Source: RDXT01 sp033765305
GTDB lineage: Bacteria; Bacteroidota; Bacteroidia; J057
Length of the DNA stretch: 40,594 nt
Direction of reading: 5' to 3'
NCBI GenBank assembly: GCA_033765305.1
Contig: JANRID010000054.1
Coordinates: 1 to 40,594, forward strand
Below the pieces are notes generated by a model, which worked only from the letters and a program-made list of their open reading frames with translations, was not told where the DNA came from and ran no database searches. Below are positions 1-7,973 of this stretch, one piece after another. Each line of letters opens with the position of its first letter. Position 1 is the stretch's first letter. The position numbers and the translations under genes are program-made.

Positions 1-530
1 AGTCCGGATACGGCGCGTGCGGCGGCGGTTCCGAGCTCGAAGTTGAGCTTGTAGGTGTTGGCGGAGAAGGGGCCAGCGTTGCCGGCGCCGGCGGCTTCGA
101 CGATCATTTCATCGGTTCCGAGGACGGCGATGGCGGAGGGGGAAGCGGCAGCGCCGAGCAGGAGGTGGTTGACGCCGGCCTGGTAGGTTCCCATGTCTTC
201 GATGGTGTATCCGAAGTTGGCGGCATCGAGGGTGTCGCCGGCGGCGGAGAGGAAGTCGGTGGCGGAGAGCTCGACCTCGAAGTCGGTGGATGCGCTCACC
301 TCGAAGGTGGAGCTGTAGGCGATTCCGGCGGGGTCAGCGACGCCGTTGCTGTATTCTTCGAGGGTCGCGACGGTGAAGGCGATGTTGTCGCCGGCGGTGA
401 CGTTGAGGTCGATGGCGGAGGTGAAGGTGGCCGAGATGTTGATGTCGTCCGAATCGGTGGCCTGGGCGAAGAGGGCCACGGAGGCGAAGGCAGCAGCGGA
501 GAAGGAAAGTGCACGCTTGAGGATAGACAT
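1..530 (-). CDS. Secreted hypothetical protein, 5' part only (3' end outside window)
   Basis: The ATG is at 528-530 on the minus strand and the frame stays open to base 1, giving 176 codons without a stop. Residues 1-22 (MSILKRALSFSAAAFASVALFA) form a Sec signal peptide with a probable cut after AQA. The mature part is rich in Ala, Ser, Thr, Asp and Glu and poor in Lys and Cys, with alternating short hydrophobic and polar stretches such as FTSAIDLNVTAGDNIAF and STFEVSASTDFEVELSATDF. This suggests a beta-sandwich or WxL/adhesin-like exported protein. I recognise no family. Its own promoter lies at 621-652, and a purine-rich 12-bp repeat sits in the leader. The C-terminus, where a sorting domain would be, is not visible, so surface anchoring is a guess. 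Confidence 0.72.
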   Translation of the reverse strand, partial: MSILKRALSFSAAAFASVALFAQATDSDDINISATFTSAIDLNVTAGDNIAFTVATLEEYSNGVADPAGIAYSSTFEVSASTDFEVELSATDFLSAAGDTLDAANFGYTIEDMGTYQAGVNHLLLGAAASPSAIAVLGTDEMIVEAAGAGNAGPFSANTYKLNFELGTAAARAVSG

Positions 531-550
531 TGTAGTACGATTAGAGAGTG

Positions 551-586
551 AAAGGGAAAATGAAAAGGAAAATGAAAGGGAAAAGC
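551..586. repeat. Three 12-bp purine-rich tandem repeats
   Basis: Units gaaagggaaaat (551-562), gaaaaggaaaat (563-574) and gaaagggaaaag (575-586) differ at one or two positions. They lie in the leader of the minus-strand secreted protein gene, about 20 nt before its start, where the transcript would be pyrimidine-rich. Confidence 0.8.
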
Positions 587-620
587 TGTAATCGGAGGGC
601 GTTGCCGTCTGATTACAACA

Positions 621-652
621 CAAAGATAAGTATCCAGGAGTCGTAATGTCAA
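621..652 (-). promoter_or_regulatory. Bacteroidota-type promoter of the secreted protein gene
   Basis: On the minus strand TATCTTTG (628-621) matches the Bacteroidota -7 element TAnnTTTG exactly. TTGAC begins at 652, leaving a 21-bp spacer after TTG. The start codon is about 90 nt downstream, so the mRNA has a leader carrying the 12-bp repeats. Confidence 0.75.
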
Positions 653-738
653 GCATTAATTAATCGAACATTCAATTAATAAACATAAACAGTGAGGACA
701 AAGGATTTCCCCGGCCACCGGGACTGCGCGAGCGGGGG

Positions 739-763
739 CTGGCTGCGTGCGGACAGCAGCCAG
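739..763 (-). terminator. Hairpin after the deiminase gene, possible terminator
   Basis: CTGGCTGC and GCAGCCAG form a perfect 8-bp stem with a 9-nt loop, 24 nt past the stop at 787. No T-run follows, so it is at best an imperfect intrinsic terminator or a 3'-end stabiliser. Confidence 0.3.
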
Positions 764-786
764 ATCAGACTGGGATCGGGGCACAA

Positions 787-2235
787 TCAGCGGGAAATCC
801 CCGGATGGCCGATGGGCACCCGCCAGGGGCCGGCAGCGCCGGGCAGCGGGCGGGCAGTTCTGCGCCCGGAATACGACTCCGCTTCGAGGTAATAATATAA
901 GGTATGCGCCTCCGGCGGCGGCTGTGGCAGGGGTGCCGTCCATTGCTGAGGCTGTGTGCCGGATGGCTGCATGGGAATGGCGGTGAAAGGCCCTTCCGGC
1001 TGCCACGCAGCATGCAGCCAGGCCTGCCGGATGCCGCTGCGGTGCCGGATCCACGCGGCAGCCTGGCCGCCGTCTGCCTGGCGCAGCGGCTGATGCACGA
1101 TCTGGAGCGGATCTTCGATGGGAATGGTCAGGGTAATGCAGCGCAGTGCGCCGCCCGCCTCGATAATCTGGTTGCAGTCGATGCCGATGATGCGGTAGCC
1201 GGGCAGCTGGCGGCGCCAGACTGCCAGCGCGGCCGAGTCGTACTTCGGCTCGTAGAGGGGCATCAGGAGCGTGCGGTTGATCAGGACGGCATTGGTGTAG
1301 GTCCGGTAATCAGCCCACCAGGTATCGGGATAAGCGCCATGGTCGGGCGGCATGGGAATCCGCACGACCCGGTACGGGGTGCCGAAAGGCGAGCCGTGCT
1401 GGCTGAGCAGCTGCTGGAGATTGGCTTCGATCTGCGGGCCGTCGGCCACCCCCGGCGGGTATTCGCCCACGAGCAGGGTTTCCTCATCGAGCAGCCGGAA
1501 ATGCATATCGAGATGGTGAATCCCGTCGAAGGGCAGTTCCGGCAGGCGGATATAGCGGCGGATGCCGAGGTGCCGGGCCAGCAGCCGGTCAATCTGGGCC
1601 TCGGTTTTGGGCTGGGGCGTAAAGGCGCTGCCGGCGCCGTTTTCGCTCAGGGTGAGGTTGGAGGAAAAGGCGGTGCCGATGCCGTCGCTCAGCAGGTTGC
1701 CGCCGATCAGGACCAGGTCGTCGGGCGGGCGGGTCGCATCCAGGAGCGGAATCTGCAGCCCGGCAGCAATCCAGGCAGGCGCAGCATCGTCCAGCGGGCG
1801 GGGCCGGTTGTACACCCAATCCATCAGATAGCGGGTGCCTTCCGGCTGGCGGAATACCGTAGCAGGGCCGTAGTCGCGGATCCAGACGCTGTTGACGGGT
1901 ACCGGCAGCAGCCGGACCCGGTCCGCAGGCACCTGGCCTTCTGCAAGATACTGGCGCACAGCGGCGCTGTCGGTGCACAGCACCACAACCGTACATTCCT
2001 CCTGTGCATAGCGGACGATTTCCCGCAGCACCGGCGTGTATTGCACCCAGGCCAGCAGCAGGTACTCCGTCTCCTCCCATTCCGCGGGCAGGCGGTATTC
2101 CGCAGGCGCCAGAAAATCAGGCGCCTGGGCCATTTCTCGGTCATTCAGCAGCCTCGGGTCGGACTGCCCGGCCAGCAGGCGTATGCCCACTGCCAGCCAG
2201 CACAGCAATCTGCGCAGCGTATCCTGTACACTCAT
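787..2235 (-). CDS. Secreted peptidylarginine deiminase-like / agmatine deiminase family protein
   Basis: A 482-residue protein of the PAD_porph (agmatine deiminase/PPAD) family of guanidino-group hydrolases. A signal-like N-terminus (about 1-24) is followed by the pentein fold. Visible catalytic candidates are D121 in WIRDYGP, H241 and D243 in HHLDMHF, N315 in TYTNAV and C366 in GALRCIT, with GGNLLSDG at 178-185. NRPRP at 143-147 places R144 and R146 two apart, resembling the pair that Porphyromonas PPAD uses to bind the carboxylate of a C-terminal arginine; agmatine deiminases, as I recall them, lack it. The last 90 or so residues (about 390-482) look like a beta-sandwich, as in PPAD. Inference: an exported enzyme acting on arginine-terminated peptides or free guanidino compounds. 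It is divergent from the GGGP synthase run. Agmatine as substrate is not excluded. Confidence 0.87.
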   Translation of the reverse strand: MSVQDTLRRLLCWLAVGIRLLAGQSDPRLLNDREMAQAPDFLAPAEYRLPAEWEETEYLLLAWVQYTPVLREIVRYAQEECTVVVLCTDSAAVRQYLAEGQVPADRVRLLPVPVNSVWIRDYGPATVFRQPEGTRYLMDWVYNRPRPLDDAAPAWIAAGLQIPLLDATRPPDDLVLIGGNLLSDGIGTAFSSNLTLSENGAGSAFTPQPKTEAQIDRLLARHLGIRRYIRLPELPFDGIHHLDMHFRLLDEETLLVGEYPPGVADGPQIEANLQQLLSQHGSPFGTPYRVVRIPMPPDHGAYPDTWWADYRTYTNAVLINRTLLMPLYEPKYDSAALAVWRRQLPGYRIIGIDCNQIIEAGGALRCITLTIPIEDPLQIVHQPLRQADGGQAAAWIRHRSGIRQAWLHAAWQPEGPFTAIPMQPSGTQPQQWTAPLPQPPPEAHTLYYYLEAESYSGRRTARPLPGAAGPWRVPIGHPGISR

Positions 2236-2286
2236 CTCATTGCGCGGGAGTCGGAAAAGCGCAATTTAAGATACAACTATTTTCTG

Positions 2287-2293
2287 TATTTTG
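2287..2293 (+). promoter_or_regulatory. Candidate -7 element for the GGGP synthase operon
   Basis: TATTTTG lies 29 nt before the ATG at 2323 and is one base short of TAnnTTTG. No clear -33 element is visible. A candidate divergent -7 for the deiminase gene, TATCTTAA on the minus strand, lies at 2273-2266. Confidence 0.35.
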
Positions 2294-2322
2294 GCACGGT
2301 CGGACCCGGAAGCTTATGTTGC

Positions 2323-3096
2323 ATGACACATCGCCTGCTCGATCAGTTGGACGGCTGGAAACAGCGGCATTACAAAGGACTGCTGGTGCTCATCGATCCG
2401 GATAAATCGGAGCCCGCTTCCCTGCGCCGGGTGCTTTCCGAATCGGAGCGCTGCGGGGTGGATCTGCTGATGGTAGGGGGCAGTCTGACGCATGGGGCGG
2501 ATATCCAGGATATTGTGCTGGAAATCAAGCAGCTGAGCCCGATTCCGGTGCTGCTCTTTCCCGGAAGCCTGTACCAGATCGCCCCGGCTGCGGACGGCAT
2601 TCTGTTTCTTTCCCTCATCAGCGGGCGCAACCCTGACCTGCTCATCGGCAGGCAGGTGGAGGCTGCCCCGATTTTGCGGAAGACGAAGCTGGAGGTGATT
2701 CCAACAGCCTATATGCTGGTCGATTCCGGCAAGCCTACGACGGCGCATTACATGTCCAATACGCAGCCCATTCCGCATGACAAGCCCGACATTGCGGCTG
2801 CTACCGCGCTGGCCGGCGAAATGCTCGGCCTGCGGCTGGCCTACCTCGACGGCGGCAGCGGCGCCCAGATTCCCGTATCGGCCGAAATGGTCCGCCGGGC
2901 TGCCGAAACGCTCCGCATCCCGCTGATGATCGGCGGCGGCATCCGCACGGCACACGCTGCGCTGACGGCCTGGCGCGCCGGCGCAGACATGCTGGTCATC
3001 GGGACCGCCCTGGAGCAGGATCCCGACTGCCGGATCCTGCACGACATCGCCGACGCGCGCGCCGCATATCTGCAACAGCATCCCGTTCTGCCATGA
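2323..3096 (+). CDS. Geranylgeranylglyceryl phosphate synthase (PcrB/GGGPS family)
   Basis: A 257-residue TIM-barrel prenyltransferase expected to join sn-glycerol-1-phosphate to a polyprenyl diphosphate, the first committed step to archaeal-type ether lipids; Bacteroidota members of this family have been characterised biochemically. Family motifs in order are LIDPDK (23-28), GGSLTHG (52-58), PGS (80-82), SLISGRNP (97-104), EVIPTAYMLVD (124-134), YLDGGSGA (174-181), GGGIRT (204-209) and a phosphate-binding end GADMLVIGTALE. The frame is open far upstream, but the start at 2323 (MTHRLLDQL) gives the normal family length and follows the intergenic region. It is the first gene of a tight run, and its TGA overlaps the next ATG (ATGA). 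Confidence 0.93.
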   Translation: MTHRLLDQLDGWKQRHYKGLLVLIDPDKSEPASLRRVLSESERCGVDLLMVGGSLTHGADIQDIVLEIKQLSPIPVLLFPGSLYQIAPAADGILFLSLISGRNPDLLIGRQVEAAPILRKTKLEVIPTAYMLVDSGKPTTAHYMSNTQPIPHDKPDIAAATALAGEMLGLRLAYLDGGSGAQIPVSAEMVRRAAETLRIPLMIGGGIRTAHAALTAWRAGADMLVIGTALEQDPDCRILHDIADARAAYLQQHPVLP

Positions 3097-3539
3097 CTGC
3101 CGCCTGCATGGCCTGGTTCCGGCCCTGTGCCGCATTTGCAGCGCTGCTGGCAGCCTGCACCCCCGCAGTGCCGGACGAAGCGGCCGTCCGGCAGCATATC
3201 CGGGGCGTGTACTGCCGCGAGGGATACCGCCTCGTCCTGACCGACAGCAGCTACCATCAGGTGCGGCGGAGCCGGGGCGTTTTCACCAGCCTCGTGCGCG
3301 AGTCCTGCGAAGGCCGCTATGACCTCGCCTTCGAGACAGACCGCTGGGTCATGCGCTTTCTGCCCGATCCCCGTCCGGACTATGTGTATCACAATTGCCG
3401 GAAAGAATACGTACTTTGGACCCGTGCGCAGGGCTATCTGACCGGCACAGACACCGTCCGGCTGCAGGATCTCTTCGACGGCGTCTGGCTGACCCGGGGT
3501 GCCTGCGGCTCCGATCCCCTAACCGATGTTTCCCCATGA
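3093..3539 (+). CDS. Small hypothetical lipoprotein
   Basis: 148 residues with a hydrophobic N-terminus ending in the lipobox LLAAC-TP (Cys about 22), so probably lipidated and anchored in an envelope membrane. The mature part has several cysteines (YCREGY, ESCEGRY, HNCRKEY, GACG) and aromatic beta-strand-like stretches; EGRYDLAF and WVMRFLPD look like a small lipocalin-like barrel, but I recognise no family. It starts inside the GGGP synthase stop (4-nt ATGA overlap) and its stop overlaps the next ATG in the same way, so it is almost certainly translated in coupling with both neighbours. Confidence 0.8.
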   Translation: MTAACMAWFRPCAAFAALLAACTPAVPDEAAVRQHIRGVYCREGYRLVLTDSSYHQVRRSRGVFTSLVRESCEGRYDLAFETDRWVMRFLPDPRPDYVYHNCRKEYVLWTRAQGYLTGTDTVRLQDLFDGVWLTRGACGSDPLTDVSP

Positions 3540-4147
3540 AGATTATCTGTATCGGCAGAAACTACGGCGAGCATGCCCGCGAACTGAACAATCCGCTGCC
3601 CGAGCAGCCGGTCATTTTCATGAAGCCGGACTCCTCGCTGGTGCGCGAAAATAAAGACGTCTATTACCCCGAATTCACCCGCAACCTGCACTTTGAGTGC
3701 GAGGTAGTGGTGCGGATCGGGAAAGAGGGACGCCATATTCAGGCGCCGTTTGCGCTGGGCTATATCGACGGCGTGGGGCTCGGCATCGACCTGACCGCCC
3801 GCGACCTGCAGGACGAGCTGAAGGAAAAGCGCCTGCCCTGGACCCTGGCCAAAGGCTTCGACGGCGCTGCGCCCGTCTCCGAGTTTGTGGCGCCGGAGGA
3901 CCTGCCGGAGCTGCAGGACCTGCATTTCCGCTGCGATATCAACGGGCAGACCCGCCAGGACGGCCACACGCGCGACATGCTCTTTCCCATCGGCCAGATT
4001 CTGGGGTTTGTATCCCGCTACATCACCCTCAAAAAAGGCGACCTGATCTTCACCGGCACCCCGCAGGGGGTAGGGCCGCTGCAGATCGGCGACCGCATCG
4101 AAGGGTATCTGGAAGGCCGGAAGCTGCTCGATTTCCATGTCCGCTAA
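3536..4147 (+). CDS. Fumarylacetoacetate hydrolase (FAH) family protein
   Basis: 203 residues, the short FAHD1/YcgM-type form whose members include acylpyruvase and oxaloacetate decarboxylase. The family pattern is clear: KIICIGRNYGEHA at the N-terminus, FMKPDSSL (about 29-36), the metal-binding acidic motif HFECEVVVRIG, GIDLTARDLQ, KGFDGAAPVS and near the C-terminus FTGTPQGVGPLQIGD. These supply the Glu/Glu/Asp ligands for Mg or Mn. The exact substrate cannot be fixed from sequence. The ATG at 3536 overlaps the preceding stop by 4 nt and matches the usual family N-terminus; the frame is open upstream but that part is antisense-like. The 3' end overlaps the M23 gene by 11 nt. Confidence 0.92.
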   Translation: MKIICIGRNYGEHARELNNPLPEQPVIFMKPDSSLVRENKDVYYPEFTRNLHFECEVVVRIGKEGRHIQAPFALGYIDGVGLGIDLTARDLQDELKEKRLPWTLAKGFDGAAPVSEFVAPEDLPELQDLHFRCDINGQTRQDGHTRDMLFPIGQILGFVSRYITLKKGDLIFTGTPQGVGPLQIGDRIEGYLEGRKLLDFHVR

Positions 4148-6074
4148 GGGAGTCAGGCGTACGGGCCTCGGCCTGATGGCATTGGCCGCATGGGGGCTGC
4201 TGGCTGCCCTGCCGGCGGATGCGCCGCGTTTTCCGGTAGAAGGGATCTATGCGCTCTCGGCCACCTTCGGCGAGCTGCGTCCCGATCATTTTCACGGCGG
4301 CCTGGATATCAAGACCGGCGGACGCACCGGCATGCCGGTGTATGCCGTCCAGGAAGGCTACGTGTACCGGATCAAGGTGAGCCCCTTCGGGTACGGCAAA
4401 GCGCTGTATGTGCGTCATCCCGGCGGGCATTTCTCGCTGTATGCGCACCTGGAATCCTTCGCGCCGGAGATTGAGCAGTATGTCGAGGCCCGGCAGTTTG
4501 CTTCCCGGCAGACCTCGCAGGAGCTGTACCTGAGCCCGGCGGAACTGCCGGTGGCGGCAGGCGCCTGGATCGCCAACAGCGGCAACAGCGGCTCCTCGCT
4601 CGGGCCGCACCTGCACTACGAATGGCGCGATGCCGAAGACCGCCCCCAGGATCCGCTCGTATGGTACCGGGAGCTGCTACCGGACCACCGCCCGCCGGTG
4701 GTCGAAGCCCTGGCGCTGGAGCCGCTGGCGCCGCATGCCCGCATCGCCGGGCAGGCGCACAAGCGCCTCATCCCGCTCCGGGGCGCGCCCGGCGCCTATA
4801 CCTGGGCCGATACCATCGGGATCGAAGGCCCGGCAGGCCTGGAGTACGAGGGCTTCGACCAACTGGACGGGGCCTCCAATCCCTGCGGCATCAACTTTGC
4901 CAGCCTCTACCTCGACGGCGTCCGGATCTACGCCTGGGAACTCCGGCATTTCGGGTTCGAAGAAAACCGGTTTATCAACCAGCACTTCGACTATGCCTGG
5001 TATCAGCGCACCGGGCGGCGTTTCGAAAAAGCCTATACCGACTCGGAAATCACGTTTCCGGCCGAGATCCGGAGCGCAGGCGACGGAATTCTGCATTTCG
5101 AAGACCGCCGCCCGCATCTGCTCCGCCTGGAGCTGCGCGATCTGGCCGGCAATACCACCTCCGTCAGCGGCTGGGTCCGGCAGGGAGGCGCTGCACTGCC
5201 CGCACTCCGGATACCCAAAGGCGCCAAGCCCTTGCTGTCCTATGAAATCCGCCGCAATACGGCGGTGGTGCATGCGGACTATCCCCTGCCTGCCTGGCGC
5301 GAGCAGGGACTGCTCTGTGTATATCAGTCGGGCCAAATCCGCCGGATGCTGCCGGCAGGCGGCACGCCGCAGCGGCTGACGTTCACCATTCCGGTGGACC
5401 GTTTCGATTATCCCGCAGCCGTGCAGGACAGCAGCGGGCGATACCGCATTGCCTTCGCATTCGGGGGGCATGTCTTTCCGGACCGCAGCGCCGTATATCA
5501 GGCGGGCGAAGTGCAGCTGTATTTCCCGCCCCAGTCGGTGTTTGAGCCCGTGCCGCTCGAATGGCGGCAGAACGGGGAAGGCATCGCAGTGGGCGCTGCG
5601 CACATTCCGGTGTATCAGGGATTTGTAATCAGCTTTCCGCCGCCTGCCGATCCGGAGGCCGGGCCTTTTGTGGTAGCCCGGCGCGACGGCGGCCGCTGGC
5701 GTTATACGGGCAGCTCCCGCAACCGGGAAGGCCGCATCTATGCATCGGCAAATCAGTTTGGAACCTATGCCCTCGTGCCGGACCCGGACCCGCCCCAGAT
5801 CAGTCCGGGCAATTTCACGCCCGGCCGTGCCGTGCCCTCGGCTGCCCGGATGCTTGTCATCCGGATCGAGGACGGATTTTCAGGCATCGATGATCTGAAT
5901 ACGTCTGTATGGCTCGGCGGCAGGTGGCTGCCAGCCGAATACGATTTCAAAAGCCGCCAGCTCAGCATCGACCTGACCCGCTACCGTCCGGCACCGGGCC
6001 GCTGCCTGCTGGAAGTACGCGCTGCCGATCAGGCTGGCAATCTAACCCGGCAATCGTACGAACTCGTTTTCTAA
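4137..6074 (+). CDS. M23 family metallopeptidase (LytM-type), secreted
   Basis: 645 residues. A signal peptide or membrane anchor (about 1-28) is followed directly by a lysostaphin/LytM M23 domain: FGELRPDHFHGGLDI gives H53xxxD57, then YAHLE (H104) and GPHLHYEW (H158-x-H160), the full zinc-binding and catalytic set. It should be an active peptidoglycan endopeptidase of the periplasm or cell surface, unlike inactive EnvC/NlpD-type regulators. The remaining 450 or so residues are beta-rich, with Ig-like stretches (LRLELRDLAGNTTSVSGWV, LLEVRAADQAGNLTRQSYELVF) probably used for substrate or envelope binding. It starts 11 nt inside the FAH gene, and 9 nt separate its stop from kynU. Confidence 0.92.
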   Translation: MSAKGVRRTGLGLMALAAWGLLAALPADAPRFPVEGIYALSATFGELRPDHFHGGLDIKTGGRTGMPVYAVQEGYVYRIKVSPFGYGKALYVRHPGGHFSLYAHLESFAPEIEQYVEARQFASRQTSQELYLSPAELPVAAGAWIANSGNSGSSLGPHLHYEWRDAEDRPQDPLVWYRELLPDHRPPVVEALALEPLAPHARIAGQAHKRLIPLRGAPGAYTWADTIGIEGPAGLEYEGFDQLDGASNPCGINFASLYLDGVRIYAWELRHFGFEENRFINQHFDYAWYQRTGRRFEKAYTDSEITFPAEIRSAGDGILHFEDRRPHLLRLELRDLAGNTTSVSGWVRQGGAALPALRIPKGAKPLLSYEIRRNTAVVHADYPLPAWREQGLLCVYQSGQIRRMLPAGGTPQRLTFTIPVDRFDYPAAVQDSSGRYRIAFAFGGHVFPDRSAVYQAGEVQLYFPPQSVFEPVPLEWRQNGEGIAVGAAHIPVYQGFVISFPPPADPEAGPFVVARRDGGRWRYTGSSRNREGRIYASANQFGTYALVPDPDPPQISPGNFTPGRAVPSAARMLVIRIEDGFSGIDDLNTSVWLGGRWLPAEYDFKSRQLSIDLTRYRPAPGRCLLEVRAADQAGNLTRQSYELVF

Positions 6075-6083
6075 CCCTGGCCT

Positions 6084-7379
6084 ATGCCTGACGCCCATCC
6101 TGCAGCCCTGCCATCCCTGACGGAGATCCGCGCACTCGATGCGCAGGATCCGCTCCGGCAGTTCCGGGACGCCTTTCACCTGCCTCTCCAGGCGTCCGGC
6201 GAGCCCTATCTGTATTTCTGCGGCAATTCCCTGGGCCTGCAGCCCCGCAAGGCAGCCGCATACATCCAGGCAGAACTGGAAGACTGGGCCCGCCTGGGGG
6301 TGGAGGGGCACGTGCATGCCCGCAACCCCTGGCTGACGTACCACGAGCAGTTCAGCGGGCCGCTGGCGCGGCTGGCCGGCGCACTGCCGGAGGAGGTCGT
6401 AGCCATGAATGGCCTGAGTGTCAACCTGCACCTGCTCATGGTGTCGTTTTACCGCCCGACGAAGGAGCGGTTTAAAATCCTCATCGAGGGCGATGCCTTT
6501 CCGTCCGATTCGTACGCCGTAGCAAGCCAGGCGGCGTTTCATGGCCTCGCTCCGGAGGATGCCATCATCCGGATGTACCCGAGGCCGGGCGAGTACCTGC
6601 TCCGGACGGAGGACCTCCTCGCCCGGATCGGGGAGGAGGGGTCTTCCATCGCGCTGGTCCTGCTGGGCGGGGTCAATTATTACACCGGCCAGTATTTCGA
6701 TATCGGCACCATCACCCGTGCCGCGCAGGCGCAGGGCTGCATGGTCGGCTGGGATCTGGCTCATGCCATCGGCAACGTGCCGCTGGACCTGCACGGCTGG
6801 AATGTGGATTTCGCCTGCTGGTGCAGCTACAAATACCTCAACAGCGGCCCTGGCGGGGTGGCAGGCGCATTTATACATCAGCGCCACCTTGGCCGCGCAG
6901 ATCTGCCCCGCTTTGCCGGCTGGTGGGGTCACGACAAGGCCAGCCGTTTCCGCATGCCCCTAATCTTCCGGCCCATTCCGACGGCGGAAGCCTGGCAGCT
7001 GAGCAATGCGCCGGTCCTGCAGATGGCGGCACTCCGGGCCTCGCTGGAGCTCTTCGATGCAGCAGGCATGGAAGCGATCCGGGCCAAATCGCTGCGGCTG
7101 ACAGGGCTGCTGGTGCAATTGCTGAAGCCGCTGGAAAAGGTCGGGGTTCTGCACATCATCACCCCGCAGGACCCTGCGCAGCGGGGATGCCAGCTTTCGC
7201 TGGTGATCACCTACGACGGGCGGGCGCTGTTCGCACGCCTGCAGGAGGCCGGCGTGATCTGCGACTGGCGGGAGCCCGATGTCATCCGCGTGGCGCCTGC
7301 ACCTTTATATAATACGTTCGAAGAAGTATGGCAGCTGGCGCATCTGTTCGCCAGGCTGCTGCGCATCTCAATCCCCTGA
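6084..7379 (+). CDS. kynU: Kynureninase
   Basis: 431 residues, a fold-type I PLP enzyme cleaving L-kynurenine to anthranilate and alanine (or 3-hydroxykynurenine to 3-hydroxyanthranilate). Visible motifs are YFCGNSLGLQP (44-54), the GHVHARNPWLTYHEQF stretch, MNGLSVNLH (108-116), GDAFPSDSYA, GWDLAHAIGNVPL (222-234) and the PLP lysine K250 in CSYKYLNSGPGG, with the C-terminal APAPLYNTFEEVW. Length and domain order match the family. No other tryptophan-catabolism or NAD-synthesis gene is in the window; the neighbouring FAH and M23 genes do not make an obvious pathway. It is 9 nt after the M23 stop and 3 nt before the ankyrin gene. Confidence 0.95.
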   Translation: MPDAHPAALPSLTEIRALDAQDPLRQFRDAFHLPLQASGEPYLYFCGNSLGLQPRKAAAYIQAELEDWARLGVEGHVHARNPWLTYHEQFSGPLARLAGALPEEVVAMNGLSVNLHLLMVSFYRPTKERFKILIEGDAFPSDSYAVASQAAFHGLAPEDAIIRMYPRPGEYLLRTEDLLARIGEEGSSIALVLLGGVNYYTGQYFDIGTITRAAQAQGCMVGWDLAHAIGNVPLDLHGWNVDFACWCSYKYLNSGPGGVAGAFIHQRHLGRADLPRFAGWWGHDKASRFRMPLIFRPIPTAEAWQLSNAPVLQMAALRASLELFDAAGMEAIRAKSLRLTGLLVQLLKPLEKVGVLHIITPQDPAQRGCQLSLVITYDGRALFARLQEAGVICDWREPDVIRVAPAPLYNTFEEVWQLAHLFARLLRISIP

Positions 7380-7382
7380 CCT

Positions 7383-7973
7383 ATGTGGGAGCAATGGTTC
7401 AACCGGCTGCGGGATCATCTGTGGGCATCCCCCGAGCAGCAGTTGGAAGCTGCGCTTCGCAGCCGGAACGCTGCGGCGCTGGAATCCCTGCTGGACCGGC
7501 ACCCCGATCCGGGCAATCTGGATCCGCTGCTGGCCGGGGCCATCCTGGCCGACTGGGAGGAAGGCGCGGAGGCGCTGGCCCGCCGTGCCGGCGCTTGGGC
7601 GGCAGGCATGCCTGCGCTGACGCTGGCAGTGCTGGATCAGAAGTACGAGGCGCTCCGCGGGCTGCTCAAGGCGGGCCTGCATCCGGATACCGGCGATCAT
7701 CATCAGGCCACTGCGCTGATGGTGGCTGCGCAGCGCGGCGATACCCGCGCCCTCGGCATGCTGCTGGCCGCCGGGGCCCAGCCCAACTGCCGGGACGAGG
7801 AGGGCGATACCGCCCTGGCGTATGCGGTCATGCAGCAGGCCCGCGCCGCGGTCTCCCTGCTGGTAGCCCAAGGCGCCAATCCCCGGCTGCGCAACCACGA
7901 CGGGCTCAGCCCCGCTGACCGTGCAGCGGATGCGGAGATGGTAAGGCTGCTGGAGCAATCGCCGGAGGTCTGA
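7383..7973 (+). CDS. Ankyrin-repeat protein
   Basis: 196 residues, no signal peptide, probably cytoplasmic. The C-terminal half carries about three ankyrin repeats: an ALTLAVLDQKYEALRGLLKAGLHPD unit around 78-103, TALMVAAQRGDTRALGMLLAAGAQPN (about 108-134) and TALAYAVMQQARAAVSLLVAQGANP (about 142-166), ending in a partial repeat GLSPADRAADAEMVRLL. The N-terminal 75 residues are helical and degenerate. Ankyrin repeats mediate protein contacts; no partner is indicated. Only 3 nt separate it from kynU, making it the last gene of the plus-strand run. Confidence 0.88.
   Translation: MWEQWFNRLRDHLWASPEQQLEAALRSRNAAALESLLDRHPDPGNLDPLLAGAILADWEEGAEALARRAGAWAAGMPALTLAVLDQKYEALRGLLKAGLHPDTGDHHQATALMVAAQRGDTRALGMLLAAGAQPNCRDEEGDTALAYAVMQQARAAVSLLVAQGANPRLRNHDGLSPADRAADAEMVRLLEQSPEV

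Noticed and set aside
904..2322. Long upstream extension of the GGGP synthase frame
   Set aside because: It is antisense to the deiminase gene, Gly/Ala/Arg-rich and without domain signatures; the start at 2323 gives the family length.
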